A stretch of 60,326 nucleotides of DNA from Paenibacillus sp. J5C2022 (GTDB taxonomy: Bacteria > Bacillota > Bacilli > Paenibacillales > Paenibacillaceae). Positions 25,389-34,898 of this stretch are shown piece by piece; the first letter of the stretch is position 1; every line of letters begins with the position of its first letter. The stretch lies in NCBI RefSeq assembly GCF_025567625.1, contig NZ_JAOQJC010000047.1, forward strand, positions 1 through 60,326, given 5' to 3'. The notes beneath the pieces are model-generated. The model made no database searches. It was given only the letters and a program-made list of their open reading frames with translations, and was not told the origin of the DNA. The translations under genes and the position numbers were made by a program.

Positions 25389-26501
25389 TCAGCGGTGATG
25401 TGTAAACAAGGAAGATGTGCTGCCGCGCTCGATCCAGGTAACCGGGAGCACGCAGCTTTCCGCTGTCCTGCCCGTCTCCAGCCTGTTCATGATCATCTCG
25501 GCCGCTCTTCGTCCTATATCCCGGAACGGCTGTTCGATCGTCGTCAGAGGAACGACAGCTCCCGCCGAGGCGATGCTGTTGTCGAATCCGATGACCGACA
25601 GGTGATCCGGCACCTTCGCTCCAAGCTCCAATGCCGCTTTCATCAACTGCACGGCAACATAATCGTTTTCCGCTTGCACAGCCGTTACTTGATTGCTAAG
25701 CAGCTTCTCCACAATTTTTTTGAAGCTGCGTTCCGATCCCAATGAGCCCAGTTCCCTCAGAAAGTCCAGCAGGACAAGCTCGGCATCGCAAGGCAATCCG
25801 TTGTCCTTCAAAGCCTGACTGTAGCCCAAATAACGGTGCTTCACCGAGGAAGCCGCCTCAAGTCCGACACTGCTCACAAACGCAATCCGCTTATGACCCA
25901 GCTTGGCCAAATGGGAGGCCGCCATATACCCGCCCGCATAATTGTCCGATACGACGCTGCGGGCGGACGGGCCTTCAAAGTGCTTGTCGATAGTGACAAT
26001 AGGGTAATCGTTCATATGCAAAGTGTGAACGTCTATATTGAAGCTGCTATTCGTCGGGTAGTAAATAATCCCCTTCATGCCCTGCTTGGGCAAAGTGCGC
26101 AGCAGCTCGCTCTCCTTAACCGTATTCTCGTGAGTGGTATGGACACTCAAGTGAAGCCCGCGTTTCTCCATCGCCTCGGAAGCTCCCTGAATATACTGGC
26201 TTAACCCATTCGCGGAAAATGACGGCAATATAAAGGCAACTGTATCATGCAAGCGCTCATGGCATTCGGATGCCCGCCACTCGCCGGCGCTTCTGACGAA
26301 GCTCCCGCTGCCTTGTTTGCGGTCAATATAGCCATGAAGCTCGAGCTCTTCCAATGCCCGTTTCACCGTAATGCGGCTTACCCCGTAATGCTTCGTTAAT
26401 TCCAGTTCTGTCGGCAGCTGCTGCTCCGCCGCATACTTTCCTGCTTCAATATCCTCTCGAACGGCATCAAAAATTTGATGATACAGCGTTTTGGTTTCCA
26501 T
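25389..26501 (-). CDS. GntR/LacI chimeric transcriptional regulator
   Basis: 370 residues from ATG 26501 (GGAGCAGAG upstream). The N-terminal GntR-type winged helix (about 5-70) reads LYHQIFDAVREDIEAGKYAA, then GVSRITVKRALEELELHGYI. A LacI/periplasmic-type sugar-binding domain follows (about 95-370), with GYMAASHLAKLGHKRIAFVS, DHLSVIGFDNS and the ending LPVTWIERGSTSS. This is the AraR-type architecture. It is the last gene of the nine-gene glycan operon, 21 bp after a permease, and so is probably autoregulated. It is clearly paralogous to the regulator at 39783-40895, with the same predicted length. Confidence 0.93.
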   Translation of the reverse strand: METKTLYHQIFDAVREDIEAGKYAAEQQLPTELELTKHYGVSRITVKRALEELELHGYIDRKQGSGSFVRSAGEWRASECHERLHDTVAFILPSFSANGLSQYIQGASEAMEKRGLHLSVHTTHENTVKESELLRTLPKQGMKGIIYYPTNSSFNIDVHTLHMNDYPIVTIDKHFEGPSARSVVSDNYAGGYMAASHLAKLGHKRIAFVSSVGLEAASSVKHRYLGYSQALKDNGLPCDAELVLLDFLRELGSLGSERSFKKIVEKLLSNQVTAVQAENDYVAVQLMKAALELGAKVPDHLSVIGFDNSIASAGAVVPLTTIEQPFRDIGRRAAEMIMNRLETGRTAESCVLPVTWIERGSTSSLFTHHR

Positions 26502-26522
26502 CTCTGCTCCTACCACCTTCTT

Positions 26523-27479
26523 CTATCCAACAATACCCGTACGCTCAACACTCTCTACAAAATATCGTTGAACGAAAATATACATGATGATCAATGGGGC
26601 CAATACGAGAAGCGCCCCTGTACTCATTATAAGCGATATATAAACCGGGTCCACTTCAAATGCTTCCGTCACGCCGGAGGCAATCGATGTCACCTGCGTG
26701 GACAGCACCTTCACCTTGTTAAAGTATAACGATACATAATAGCTGTCATTCCATTGCCAGACGAAGGAGAACAGGAGGACCGTCACGAGTGCCGGCGTCG
26801 CATTGGGCAAAATAATGCGAAAAAATGTTTTGCCTATCCCGTATCCGTCCACATAAGCCGCTTCCTCCAGCTCCTTCGGAACCGCCCGGAAAAATTGCCG
26901 GAATATATAAATGTACAGCCCCGTCTTCAATCCCATGGCCAGCATGGAGGAAATGATAAACGGCCACGGCGTATCGATCAAATTCATACTGCCTCCGGCA
27001 AACAAGCTCCCCAGTCCGAAGAAATCAAAATACCGGTACGTCATATAAGTCGGAATCATAATCGTCTGCGGCGGCACAACGATGGTGAAGACGACCAGCA
27101 TGAACAGCACGCCGCTCCCCCAGAAGCGGAGCCTCGCAAAGGCGTATGCCGCCAAAGCGCAGGACACAAGCTGCAGCAGCGTCGTACCTGCCGAGATGAG
27201 CGTGGTGTTCAGGAAAGCAGTCCAGTAATCCATCGCTTCCATCGCCGTCTTGACGTTGTCCAGCGTAAAGTGGCGGGGAAGCCACAATACGGAAGGATCA
27301 TACAGATCGTCCTTGACCCGGAACGCAATGGACAGCTTCATCATAATCGGATAGAGAATAATAAAGCACAGCCCCGTAATCAGAGTCGTCCGAAGCATCA
27401 TCCAGCTCCAATGCTTCAAGCTTTCCAGAGGCTGCTTCTGCTCCAGACGCTCTCTCAGCGCATTAATGATGGACGGCAT
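26523..27479 (-). CDS. Sugar ABC permease, MalG type (pair 2)
   Basis: 318 residues with six predicted membrane helices. The cytoplasmic EAA loop is EEAAYVDGYGIGKTFFRIIL (about 210-229), where a shared ATPase would dock. It pairs with the MalF-type gene upstream to form one CUT1 membrane channel. ATG 27479 follows GGAGGTGG; an in-frame GTG upstream overlaps that site. It has no ATPase partner in the window, as is usual for CUT1 systems that share an MsmX-type ATPase. Confidence 0.92.
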   Translation of the reverse strand: MPSIINALRERLEQKQPLESLKHWSWMMLRTTLITGLCFIILYPIMMKLSIAFRVKDDLYDPSVLWLPRHFTLDNVKTAMEAMDYWTAFLNTTLISAGTTLLQLVSCALAAYAFARLRFWGSGVLFMLVVFTIVVPPQTIMIPTYMTYRYFDFFGLGSLFAGGSMNLIDTPWPFIISSMLAMGLKTGLYIYIFRQFFRAVPKELEEAAYVDGYGIGKTFFRIILPNATPALVTVLLFSFVWQWNDSYYVSLYFNKVKVLSTQVTSIASGVTEAFEVDPVYISLIMSTGALLVLAPLIIMYIFVQRYFVESVERTGIVG

Positions 27480-27499
27480 ACTCTCCACCTCCAGTCATA

Positions 27500-28396
27500 T
27501 TAGTCATAATAGAACACCCTCTTGGAAATAAACCAGCCGGACAACACGAGAATAATCGAAATGATAACAAAGTAGATCCATGACATCGCAGCGCTGACGC
27601 CGAACTCAAAGGAACGGAACGCCGTCTCGGAGATGAGTGTGATCATCTCGTTGCCGTTAAAGGAATCGATGATGGAATACACCGTATTCGTCAAAATAAG
27701 CGGAGAAGTCATCGGGAACGTTATTTTCCAAAAGAGCTCGTAGCCCGTCGCCCCCTCCATACGCGCCGATTCATACAACGAAGGGGAGATCGACTGGAGG
27801 CCTGCCAGGAAGATCAGAATCTGCACGCCGGATGAACTGATAATTTCATAGATGCGATCCACGGCGCCGGTCAAATAGTCGACGAACATCGTCCCCATCC
27901 CGGATTCCAGCAGCATCTTCTCCAGCTGGAAGCTTTGCAGCATACCGCTATCTTCCCCGCTTGCTCCGCTTGAGGTCATCATGCCCGCAATGAAGCTATT
28001 CGCATCCAGACTGGCAATCGCGCTGGAAGCCAGAATAACCGGCAGGAAAAACACGGATCTGGCGAATACCCGCCCTCTGAATCTCTGATTGAGCAGCACT
28101 GCTGCAAACAGGCTGAAAATGATAATGATCGGAACGTTCACGACCATATTCACAATCGCATCTGTCAGCGTGCGGTTGAAGGTAGGATGCGACAACAGCA
28201 ACATGGCGAAATTGTTCAAGCCTTCATAATCCGTTACGAATCCGCCCTCGCTCAGCCTAAGCGTACTCATGCTGTAACGCAGCGACTGCAGCAGCGGAAT
28301 GAGAAACAGGAAGAGGAAGCCGAACATGAACGGGGTGGCGAACAATAGGCCATACCATGCTTTCCGCTGTTCCAGTGTCCACTTTCTTCGAAGCAT
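27500..28396 (-). CDS. Sugar ABC permease, MalF type (pair 2)
   Basis: 298 residues, six membrane helices. The EAA loop is recognisable as YESARMEGATGYELFWKITF (about 208-227). There is an unusual loop of about 60 residues after FLPVILASSAIASLDANSFI (IAGMMTSSGASGEDSGMLQS...), longer than in typical MalF-type partners of this size. ATG 28396 lies 2 bases after the stop of the DUF5696 gene, so the two are translationally coupled. Confidence 0.91.
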   Translation of the reverse strand: MLRRKWTLEQRKAWYGLLFATPFMFGFLFLFLIPLLQSLRYSMSTLRLSEGGFVTDYEGLNNFAMLLLSHPTFNRTLTDAIVNMVVNVPIIIIFSLFAAVLLNQRFRGRVFARSVFFLPVILASSAIASLDANSFIAGMMTSSGASGEDSGMLQSFQLEKMLLESGMGTMFVDYLTGAVDRIYEIISSSGVQILIFLAGLQSISPSLYESARMEGATGYELFWKITFPMTSPLILTNTVYSIIDSFNGNEMITLISETAFRSFEFGVSAAMSWIYFVIISIILVLSGWFISKRVFYYD

Positions 28397-28398
28397 AT

Positions 28399-30987
28399 TC
28401 ACTCACCGCCCGTCCAATAGCTATTCGGAACGATAGCCGTTCCGTCGATGTCCACCGTCGCATCGCTGTAATTGACGATGATGCGAATCCCGTTCCCGAA
28501 CGTCGTCTCATAGACGCCCTCCTGCAATTGGCGATGCTTCGATATCGTCTGCCCTTGCACCGCTTTCAGCACAGCATTCAGCTCCGTATAATACCGGACG
28601 CCGACATCCATCCAGTCCCGATAGTGAGCGGAATACAAATAATCGAAGTCCGTTCCTTTCGTAACGGACGGATCGGCATGGAACCATTGGAAGTAGACCG
28701 CCGAGCCTGTCTCCAGCGCTTTCAGCATCTGCCGGCGGACATCTCCCCGCTCCGCCATATTCCACGGCTCGCCCGCATAGCTGATATAGCCATGCAGCAC
28801 CATCTGATAGAACGGAACATCCTCGTCTATTATCTGGAAGCGGCTGCTGCGCAGCGGAGCGTTCACGACCGTATCGGCGAATTGCAGCGCATACTGGTTG
28901 CCGCCGCTTACCATCAGCTCGTCGACAGCGGCATTGACCGCATGCAAGCTGTCGACGACGATTTCTTTCGCCGCCTGCCTGTTCACGAATCTTGATTCAT
29001 GAAAGTCGGAATTCAGAGGCGTACCCAGATCGCTGAGCGACAGGCCGGATAGCTGCAGCTTCTCCGCTTGCTTCAGGAATGATTCCGTCGTGCCGAGCAA
29101 TACTCCCGGAGACAGCACGTAATGCGAGAACTTCGATTTGTCCGCCATATAGTGAACCGGGCTGTACGAATATACGGCGGCGTCTTTTTTGTTCAAGAAA
29201 GTTGCTGCGCCTTTGTCCCCCTTGTACTTGTGCTGCAAAGCCACATCCGGAAAAAAAGCGATATCTTCTTGCCGCGTATATTGCGCAAGCCGGCGGAAAT
29301 CCCGCTTGCCTCCCAGCCCGGCTTCCAGCTTGACCTTCTCCGGCGACTTATGGCGAATGCCGTCATTGAACCAGCCCTCGTATTGGAGCTGTATACGTCC
29401 GACGCCCGCTTCCTTCAGCTCCGTTAAAATATCGATCGCTTCATCAAAGGTCGTCAACGCCTCGGCGCGCTTGTACGGAATGCCGAGAAAGGATTTGTTC
29501 TTCATGAAAGCCCCCTCAAGCCGCAGCACGAACGGAATAGCGCTGTCGCTTGCTCGCCTCTGCCAGCCGTACTCCTTCGTCAGCCGCTCGCGGTACAATG
29601 CCGCCAGTCCGGAGTAAGAAGCGTCGCCTCCGCTCAGGAACTGATAGCTGACGCCAAGCTCGCCGCTATACTTTCCGGATTGAAATACGGGGATCGAGCT
29701 CGACTTGCTGCCGGAGGTGAGCGTAATATAATCCATCTGCATCAGCTCGAAACGCGCCGATACATGATTGTAGTCATGATGGCGGCCGCTCACATCCGCC
29801 GTTACGGATGCCAGAGCGTCTCCTTCTTCGATGACCGCCAGAAAGGCTGCATCGTTTTTGACCATGCCGAAGACAGGGAAGCGGATCGTCTCATTGCTTT
29901 GAACCTTCTCCTTGCGCATCACCGTCTCGTCAAGTCCGTAGACAGGCGCATCGTAAGGAGCGCTTGCCAGCTTGCCATTATTGAAGCGGATTAAGGCTCC
30001 CGAGCCGTCGGGAACGAACAGGTATCCTTCATCCGATGCGTCCGCCGCTCCGAAATAGTTCAGCAGATGGATCGATTGAATGGGATGCCGTTCATCATAT
30101 TCCAATTCAGCGGCGGCGATCGAAGCGACGAATCGGTCTCCTTCCAGCCTGTACTGTACCGGAACATGGAACTGTAGGCCGGTTCCTTCCGCCGCTTCCA
30201 GGCCGTTGGCCTGATTATCCTTGGCCGCCTCTTCGCTCGTATAGCCGGCGGCTTCCAGCACGGCAGCTATTTCTTCGACGACGAAGTTCTGCATCTTTCT
30301 CGGCGTGTATATGCCCGTCTCCTCGTCGAGATCGAATCTAAGCCTCACCTTGGTCCGGATATCCTCATCCGTAATCTTGGCCAATATGACACTCTCGAAG
30401 CGTTCCTTGCTGATCGCCAGCGGAATGACATCTCTCCCCTTGGCGGCATTGCCGAACGTATAGCTGACCTTCACGCCGTCCGGAATGGACGCAATCGAGA
30501 ATTGTCCCCTCTTCACACTGTCGTCATAGCTGTTGAACGTCTTAAGCTGACCGTCTTCATTGTAATAAGTTAGCGTCAGTTGCGAGGACAGCATGGACTT
30601 GAACAACGGCGAAGCCTTCTCGTCCGCATCCCGCAGAGGGGGATTGGAGTGCCAGACGTGACCGGTTCCCTTCTGCTCCAGCGCAATCTCCGCCGTCTCC
30701 CGCGATATATAGAACTTTAAAGCTTCATTCTCCGCGACAGCCTGCATACCGCTTGCCGGAGAAGCGCTGCTCTGCCGGCCTTGTTCGGGGCCTTTCTCTA
30801 TGACGCGCTTCTGGTCTTGCTTGGTTTCAGGCTTCGTCTCTTCCCCGGCATCTTGCTTCACTGCCAGTGCCGCATTGCCGTTCCCGCTTCCCTCCGTCGC
30901 ACCGGCAGGAATAAGGCCATCCGCTGTCCAGAAGAGCAGGGCAAGCATGCATATGACGAGGGTGATCTTCATTCCGGATTTTCTCAC
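28399..30987 (-). CDS. Secreted DUF5696 protein
   Basis: 862 residues. A signal peptide (about 1-30, ITLVICMLALLFWTADGLIPAGA) and a low-complexity Lys/Glu/Gln linker (about 40-80) lead into the mature protein. The first half (about 85-370) looks like a beta-rich domain, as in N-terminal domains of glycosidases. The second half (about 450-780) has features of a TIM barrel: GVGRIQLQYEGWFNDG, HYVLSPGVLLGTTESFL, and SGLSLSDLGTPLNSDF. No signature of a known glycosidase family was recognised, so activity is inferred only from fold pattern and context. The GTG start is preceded by AAGGAGGG. It is in the operon between the Yip1 gene (12 bp) and permease pair 2. Confidence 0.85.
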   Translation of the reverse strand: MRKSGMKITLVICMLALLFWTADGLIPAGATEGSGNGNAALAVKQDAGEETKPETKQDQKRVIEKGPEQGRQSSASPASGMQAVAENEALKFYISRETAEIALEQKGTGHVWHSNPPLRDADEKASPLFKSMLSSQLTLTYYNEDGQLKTFNSYDDSVKRGQFSIASIPDGVKVSYTFGNAAKGRDVIPLAISKERFESVILAKITDEDIRTKVRLRFDLDEETGIYTPRKMQNFVVEEIAAVLEAAGYTSEEAAKDNQANGLEAAEGTGLQFHVPVQYRLEGDRFVASIAAAELEYDERHPIQSIHLLNYFGAADASDEGYLFVPDGSGALIRFNNGKLASAPYDAPVYGLDETVMRKEKVQSNETIRFPVFGMVKNDAAFLAVIEEGDALASVTADVSGRHHDYNHVSARFELMQMDYITLTSGSKSSSIPVFQSGKYSGELGVSYQFLSGGDASYSGLAALYRERLTKEYGWQRRASDSAIPFVLRLEGAFMKNKSFLGIPYKRAEALTTFDEAIDILTELKEAGVGRIQLQYEGWFNDGIRHKSPEKVKLEAGLGGKRDFRRLAQYTRQEDIAFFPDVALQHKYKGDKGAATFLNKKDAAVYSYSPVHYMADKSKFSHYVLSPGVLLGTTESFLKQAEKLQLSGLSLSDLGTPLNSDFHESRFVNRQAAKEIVVDSLHAVNAAVDELMVSGGNQYALQFADTVVNAPLRSSRFQIIDEDVPFYQMVLHGYISYAGEPWNMAERGDVRRQMLKALETGSAVYFQWFHADPSVTKGTDFDYLYSAHYRDWMDVGVRYYTELNAVLKAVQGQTISKHRQLQEGVYETTFGNGIRIIVNYSDATVDIDGTAIVPNSYWTGGE

Positions 30988-30999
30988 GCTAACCCTCCT

Positions 31000-33063
31000 T
31001 TACAATCGGAAAATAACTTCGGTATAAATCGCCGAGAAGAATGACAGCATCTGCTGCAGAATGCTGAAGACGAGCAGCGCCAAAAACAACAGGATGCCAA
31101 TGACGACTACTGTAAGAAGCATCGTCACAGCCGTCTTGCCCGGCGTATATTGATGGACCGTCATCGTGCCTGTGAACAGCAGGATCAGAAACCAGATGAA
31201 AGCGATAGAGTCCAGCAAATAGTAAAACGTACTCTCTTCTTGCGTAATAATGCGGCTCAGCAATATTTGCGGCAAATAGATCACGATGAAAGGAAGCAGC
31301 GAGTAGCCGGTTGCCAGTATAATCTCCCGGAACTTGCCTTCCCCGTCCATCAATGTGGTCAGCGACCAGTTCGCAATGGCCCACAAGGCGACAGGAAGCA
31401 GCACCAGTCGCAGCTGAGCCAGACTATTCAGCTCATCGGGATTGTTGTTATTCACGACAAAGCCGCTGTATTGATACTTTAAAATCATCGTCAGCCCCAG
31501 CAGCAGCACAATGCCGACGGCTATCCCCAATCTGCCCTTGCCCTCGAACTTCATCTCCCAGAAGCCCTTGATCGGGTGAGTCATCGTATAAAGCGGATTG
31601 CTCCATATCCCGCTCTCTGTGTAAAGCCCACCAGCTCCTCGCCTGCGCTTCCATCGCTTCCATATGGCCGGTGCGAGCAGCAGCAGCAAAAATCCGCCGG
31701 CCAAATAACCGAAGTTGCGCTCGATCCACTCCTCGCGATAACGCTTGAATGCTTCGGAGTAATAAGCGCGGTTACTGCCCAGCTCGAAGCTTCGCATCGC
31801 TCCGGCATTGTCGCCTTCCTTGAGCAGCGCTTTTCCAATGCCGACATAGGCAATTTCATTGTTGCGGTTCAGCCTCAGCACTTCCTGCCATTGCTGCTTG
31901 GCCAGTGCCGCTTCGCCATTGTATTGAGCGATCGTCGCCTTTCGGATTGCGCTTCCATACGGAGTAGGGGAAAAAGCGGTTATTTGTCCCAATCCTTTGT
32001 CCAGCACATAAAGCGTCTCCTCCCATTTCCCGAGCGCTGCCGGAGAGCGGAACCTCCCCTCCTGATTGCCGATTCCTCCGAATTGGTGGAGCATCTGCCC
32101 GTCTTTGTCGTACGTGAAGATGCGGCCTCGTTTAAAATCCAGCCCGTGATAGATGCCGGCCTCGTCGGATTGTACAGCAACGAAGATCGAGCTGCCCGGC
32201 ACGCTGCCAATCTCCAAATAGTGAATATCGCCCTTCGGAGGGAATGAGCCTTCTCTCCGCAAAATATCAATGCCCGATGGGTTCAATCGTTTAATTGGCG
32301 CCTCCGAATTGATTTCGGGAGTTGTCGTGTACAGAAAACCCTCGCTGTCGATATTCATATTATTGAACTCCAGCGGCACGAACTGCACCATTTTGTCCCG
32401 CTGCTCGGAGGTAGACAAGCGCTTCCAGAGCAAATCGACGGGGTTGAAACGTACGCGGTTCGTTCCGATGAAGCCGTTAAATCCGCCATCGGCATCGAAT
32501 TCCATAATCCCTTCATACGCATTCTTGCTGATAACATACAAGCGCTTCGCTTTATCCAGCGCCACCTTGGAGGGGCTGAATTGAAAGCTGCCTCTTATAA
32601 ATGAAGAATGCGGCGCTTCAATCGTCTTCACGAATCGCCCGTCTTCCGTCAGATGAACGACCCTTCCATTGCCCGTGTCCGCTATATAAAGATGACCGTT
32701 GTCTTCATCTACAAATAGGCCTTCGGGCCGCAGAAAGCCATCTTCCTTGCCATCATGCCGAAACGAATCCAGCACGGCGGCCGAGCGCTCTTCCATATCG
32801 AACACAACTATCCGGTTATTACCCGTGTCGGCCACGTAAGCCGTGCCATTCCCGATATACAAGTCCTCCGGCGACGAGAAAGGCGCAAGCCCCATATCCT
32901 CCGCACGAATGATGTCTTCAGGCCAATAAGGGAGCGGCGCCGGAGCAGCCTCCTTCTCATAGGAATACAAATACCCCGGATAAATCGAGGCATGCGCTTC
33001 AAGCGGAGCGAAGGCCAGCATCATAAGGGCCGTCATCAGCATCGTGATATGTTTAAGTCTCAA
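31000..33063 (-). CDS. NHL beta-propeller, TPR and Yip1 membrane protein
   Basis: 687 residues from TTG 33063, chosen because GGGGGTGAG ends 6 bases upstream; ATG 33042 is an alternative. Order of domains: signal peptide (LMTALMMLAFAPLEAHA); an NHL-type propeller facing out (about 50-370, with repeats such as DLYIGNGTAYVADTGNNRIV and HLYIADTGNGRVV); a TPR-like stretch (about 400-450, AKQQWQEVLRLNRNNEIAYV); a membrane helix (about 470); and a C-terminal Yip1-type region with five or six membrane helices (about 500-687, from NPLYTMTHPIKGFWEMKFEG). It lies between permease pair 1 and DUF5696. A sensor or scaffold on the membrane for polysaccharide capture is a guess. Confidence 0.83.
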   Translation of the reverse strand: MRLKHITMLMTALMMLAFAPLEAHASIYPGYLYSYEKEAAPAPLPYWPEDIIRAEDMGLAPFSSPEDLYIGNGTAYVADTGNNRIVVFDMEERSAAVLDSFRHDGKEDGFLRPEGLFVDEDNGHLYIADTGNGRVVHLTEDGRFVKTIEAPHSSFIRGSFQFSPSKVALDKAKRLYVISKNAYEGIMEFDADGGFNGFIGTNRVRFNPVDLLWKRLSTSEQRDKMVQFVPLEFNNMNIDSEGFLYTTTPEINSEAPIKRLNPSGIDILRREGSFPPKGDIHYLEIGSVPGSSIFVAVQSDEAGIYHGLDFKRGRIFTYDKDGQMLHQFGGIGNQEGRFRSPAALGKWEETLYVLDKGLGQITAFSPTPYGSAIRKATIAQYNGEAALAKQQWQEVLRLNRNNEIAYVGIGKALLKEGDNAGAMRSFELGSNRAYYSEAFKRYREEWIERNFGYLAGGFLLLLLAPAIWKRWKRRRGAGGLYTESGIWSNPLYTMTHPIKGFWEMKFEGKGRLGIAVGIVLLLGLTMILKYQYSGFVVNNNNPDELNSLAQLRLVLLPVALWAIANWSLTTLMDGEGKFREIILATGYSLLPFIVIYLPQILLSRIITQEESTFYYLLDSIAFIWFLILLFTGTMTVHQYTPGKTAVTMLLTVVVIGILLFLALLVFSILQQMLSFFSAIYTEVIFRL

Positions 33064-33077
33064 TCTGCCCTCACCCC

Positions 33078-33953
33078 CTATTCCTTCATGCCCGACGTCG
33101 ACATCGTCTGAATCACATTGCTCTGCGTCACGATAAAGACGATGATCGGCACCAGCATCATCAGCAAAGTGACGGCTGCGAAAGCGCCGGTACGGGAAAT
33201 CCCTCCCGCCAATATTTGGCTGAACGCATAGTCCATCGTTTTCAATTGCTCGCTGTAAATAAATTTTTGCGCCGTTGCGTTCACCGTCCATAATTGCTGG
33301 AACGAGAAAATAATAAGCGTAAGCCAGGCAGGCTTGACCGTCGGCATGACGATGGACCAGAACACCCTGTATTCACCCGCACCGTCAATCTTGGCGGCCT
33401 CCAGCAGCGCATCCGGTATCTGCTCCATGAACTGCTTCATCAAATACAATCCTAATGAATAGCCGAAAGCGGGAATGATCAGCGCCCCGTAATGGTTAAT
33501 GAGCCCCAGCCATGACATCGTCATGTAATTGGGAATAGCCGTTACATGGGGGGAGAACATCAGCGACAGCACGACCATGGAGAACAACACCGCGCTGCCC
33601 CTGAACTTGATCTTGGCCAGCGGATAGGCTGCGGCGGAGGCCAGCAGCACATGACCGGCCGTACCGATGATGGCGATAAAGAACGTATTGAATATATACC
33701 TCGAGAACGGTACCCATGAGTTGGAGAAAATAAGCACCAAGTCGTAAAAATTGTCCAGCGTCGGATTGCGAACAAAAAATCGCGGCGGAAACAGAAAAAT
33801 CTCGTCCATCGGCTTAAACGCATTGCTGATTATAAATAGAAGGGGCAAGCCCATAAACGCCGCTACAGCGCCGATGAAAACAGACAGCATAATCGTCACC
33901 GGCAAGGAACGGTTAAGCCGCTTTCTGGGCAAAAGCATTCGAAGCTGGTTCAT
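33078..33953 (-). CDS. Sugar ABC permease, MalG type (pair 1)
   Basis: 291 residues with six membrane helices. The EAA loop is LEAAKIDGAGEYRVFWSIVM (about 195-214). ATG 33953 is 5 bases after the stop of the MalF-type partner and has GTGGGGG upstream. The longer open frame upstream is out of register with any ribosome site and overlaps the partner gene. With its partner it forms the channel most likely served by the binding protein encoded immediately before them. Confidence 0.92.
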   Translation of the reverse strand: MNQLRMLLPRKRLNRSLPVTIMLSVFIGAVAAFMGLPLLFIISNAFKPMDEIFLFPPRFFVRNPTLDNFYDLVLIFSNSWVPFSRYIFNTFFIAIIGTAGHVLLASAAAYPLAKIKFRGSAVLFSMVVLSLMFSPHVTAIPNYMTMSWLGLINHYGALIIPAFGYSLGLYLMKQFMEQIPDALLEAAKIDGAGEYRVFWSIVMPTVKPAWLTLIIFSFQQLWTVNATAQKFIYSEQLKTMDYAFSQILAGGISRTGAFAAVTLLMMLVPIIVFIVTQSNVIQTMSTSGMKE

Positions 33954-33958
33954 TCGTG

Positions 33959-34894
33959 TCAATCCCCCACTTTCTTCAGGAAGCGCTGCGTCAGCAGATT
34001 CGTTCCCAGCATGATGCCGAACAGAACAGTCGCAATCGCCGATGCGTATCCCATCTCGAATCGGATCGTTCCATAGTCCATCAGATGCGTCACAATCGTA
34101 TGCGCCGCATAATCCGTGCTGGGAAAGCCCGCCAGATAGATGCTGACCTCCGCTACGGCGAACGAAGTCGTAATTTGGATGACGGCGCCGAACATAAGCT
34201 GCGGCCTCATCGACGGCAGCGTAATGTACCACAGCTCCTGCCAGCGGTTTTTGATCCCGTCCATCGCTCCCGCCTCGAACAAGGTGCGATCAATGCCTTG
34301 CAAGCCGGCGATAAATGCCAGGAATGCGGTTCCAAGGCTAAGCCACAACTGAACAAGGATGACGATAGCCAGCATCCACTGGGGGTCCTGCAGCCACTGG
34401 ACCGGCTCCGTAATGAACCCCCAACGAATGAGAAACGCATTCACATAACCATATGAATCGCTATGGAACATAATTTGCCATATTAAAAAAGCATTGCCCG
34501 AGATCGAAGGCGCATAGAGGATGAGCGTAATAATCGACCTGAACCTGGGCGGCAGCTCATTGATGAGCCAGGCGAACAGGAAGCAAGCCATATAGCTGGC
34601 AGGTCCGGTAATGGCCGCGAACAGCAACGTATTTTTCAGCGCGGTCAGATAGACATCGTCCTTGACGAACAGTCGCACATAATTGTCCCAGCCAATCCAC
34701 TTCGGAAACTCCAGCATGTTGAAGTTCGTAAAGCTGAGCCCGAAGGACAGCACGACAGGGAATACAGTAAAGGCAAAGAAGATAATAAAGTACGGGGCCA
34801 GCAACACATAAGCATGCTTCTTCACGCTTATATCCCGGCCGATTGAAGCGGCGGCCGTTATGATTTTATTTCCATTCGCGTTACGGATAACCAT
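33959..34894 (-). CDS. Sugar ABC permease, MalF type (pair 1)
   Basis: 311 residues with six membrane helices, beginning after a short cytoplasmic tail (KKHAYVLLAPYFIIFFAFT). The EAA loop is FEAGAMDGIKNRWQELWYIT (about 210-229). The start is uncertain: ATG 34894 is 4 bases after the upstream stop, with AGGTG directly against it, so expression probably depends on coupling. A GTG further in (VKKHAYV) is a weaker option. Confidence 0.9.
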   Translation of the reverse strand: MVIRNANGNKIITAAASIGRDISVKKHAYVLLAPYFIIFFAFTVFPVVLSFGLSFTNFNMLEFPKWIGWDNYVRLFVKDDVYLTALKNTLLFAAITGPASYMACFLFAWLINELPPRFRSIITLILYAPSISGNAFLIWQIMFHSDSYGYVNAFLIRWGFITEPVQWLQDPQWMLAIVILVQLWLSLGTAFLAFIAGLQGIDRTLFEAGAMDGIKNRWQELWYITLPSMRPQLMFGAVIQITTSFAVAEVSIYLAGFPSTDYAAHTIVTHLMDYGTIRFEMGYASAIATVLFGIMLGTNLLTQRFLKKVGD

Positions 34895-34898
34895 CACC

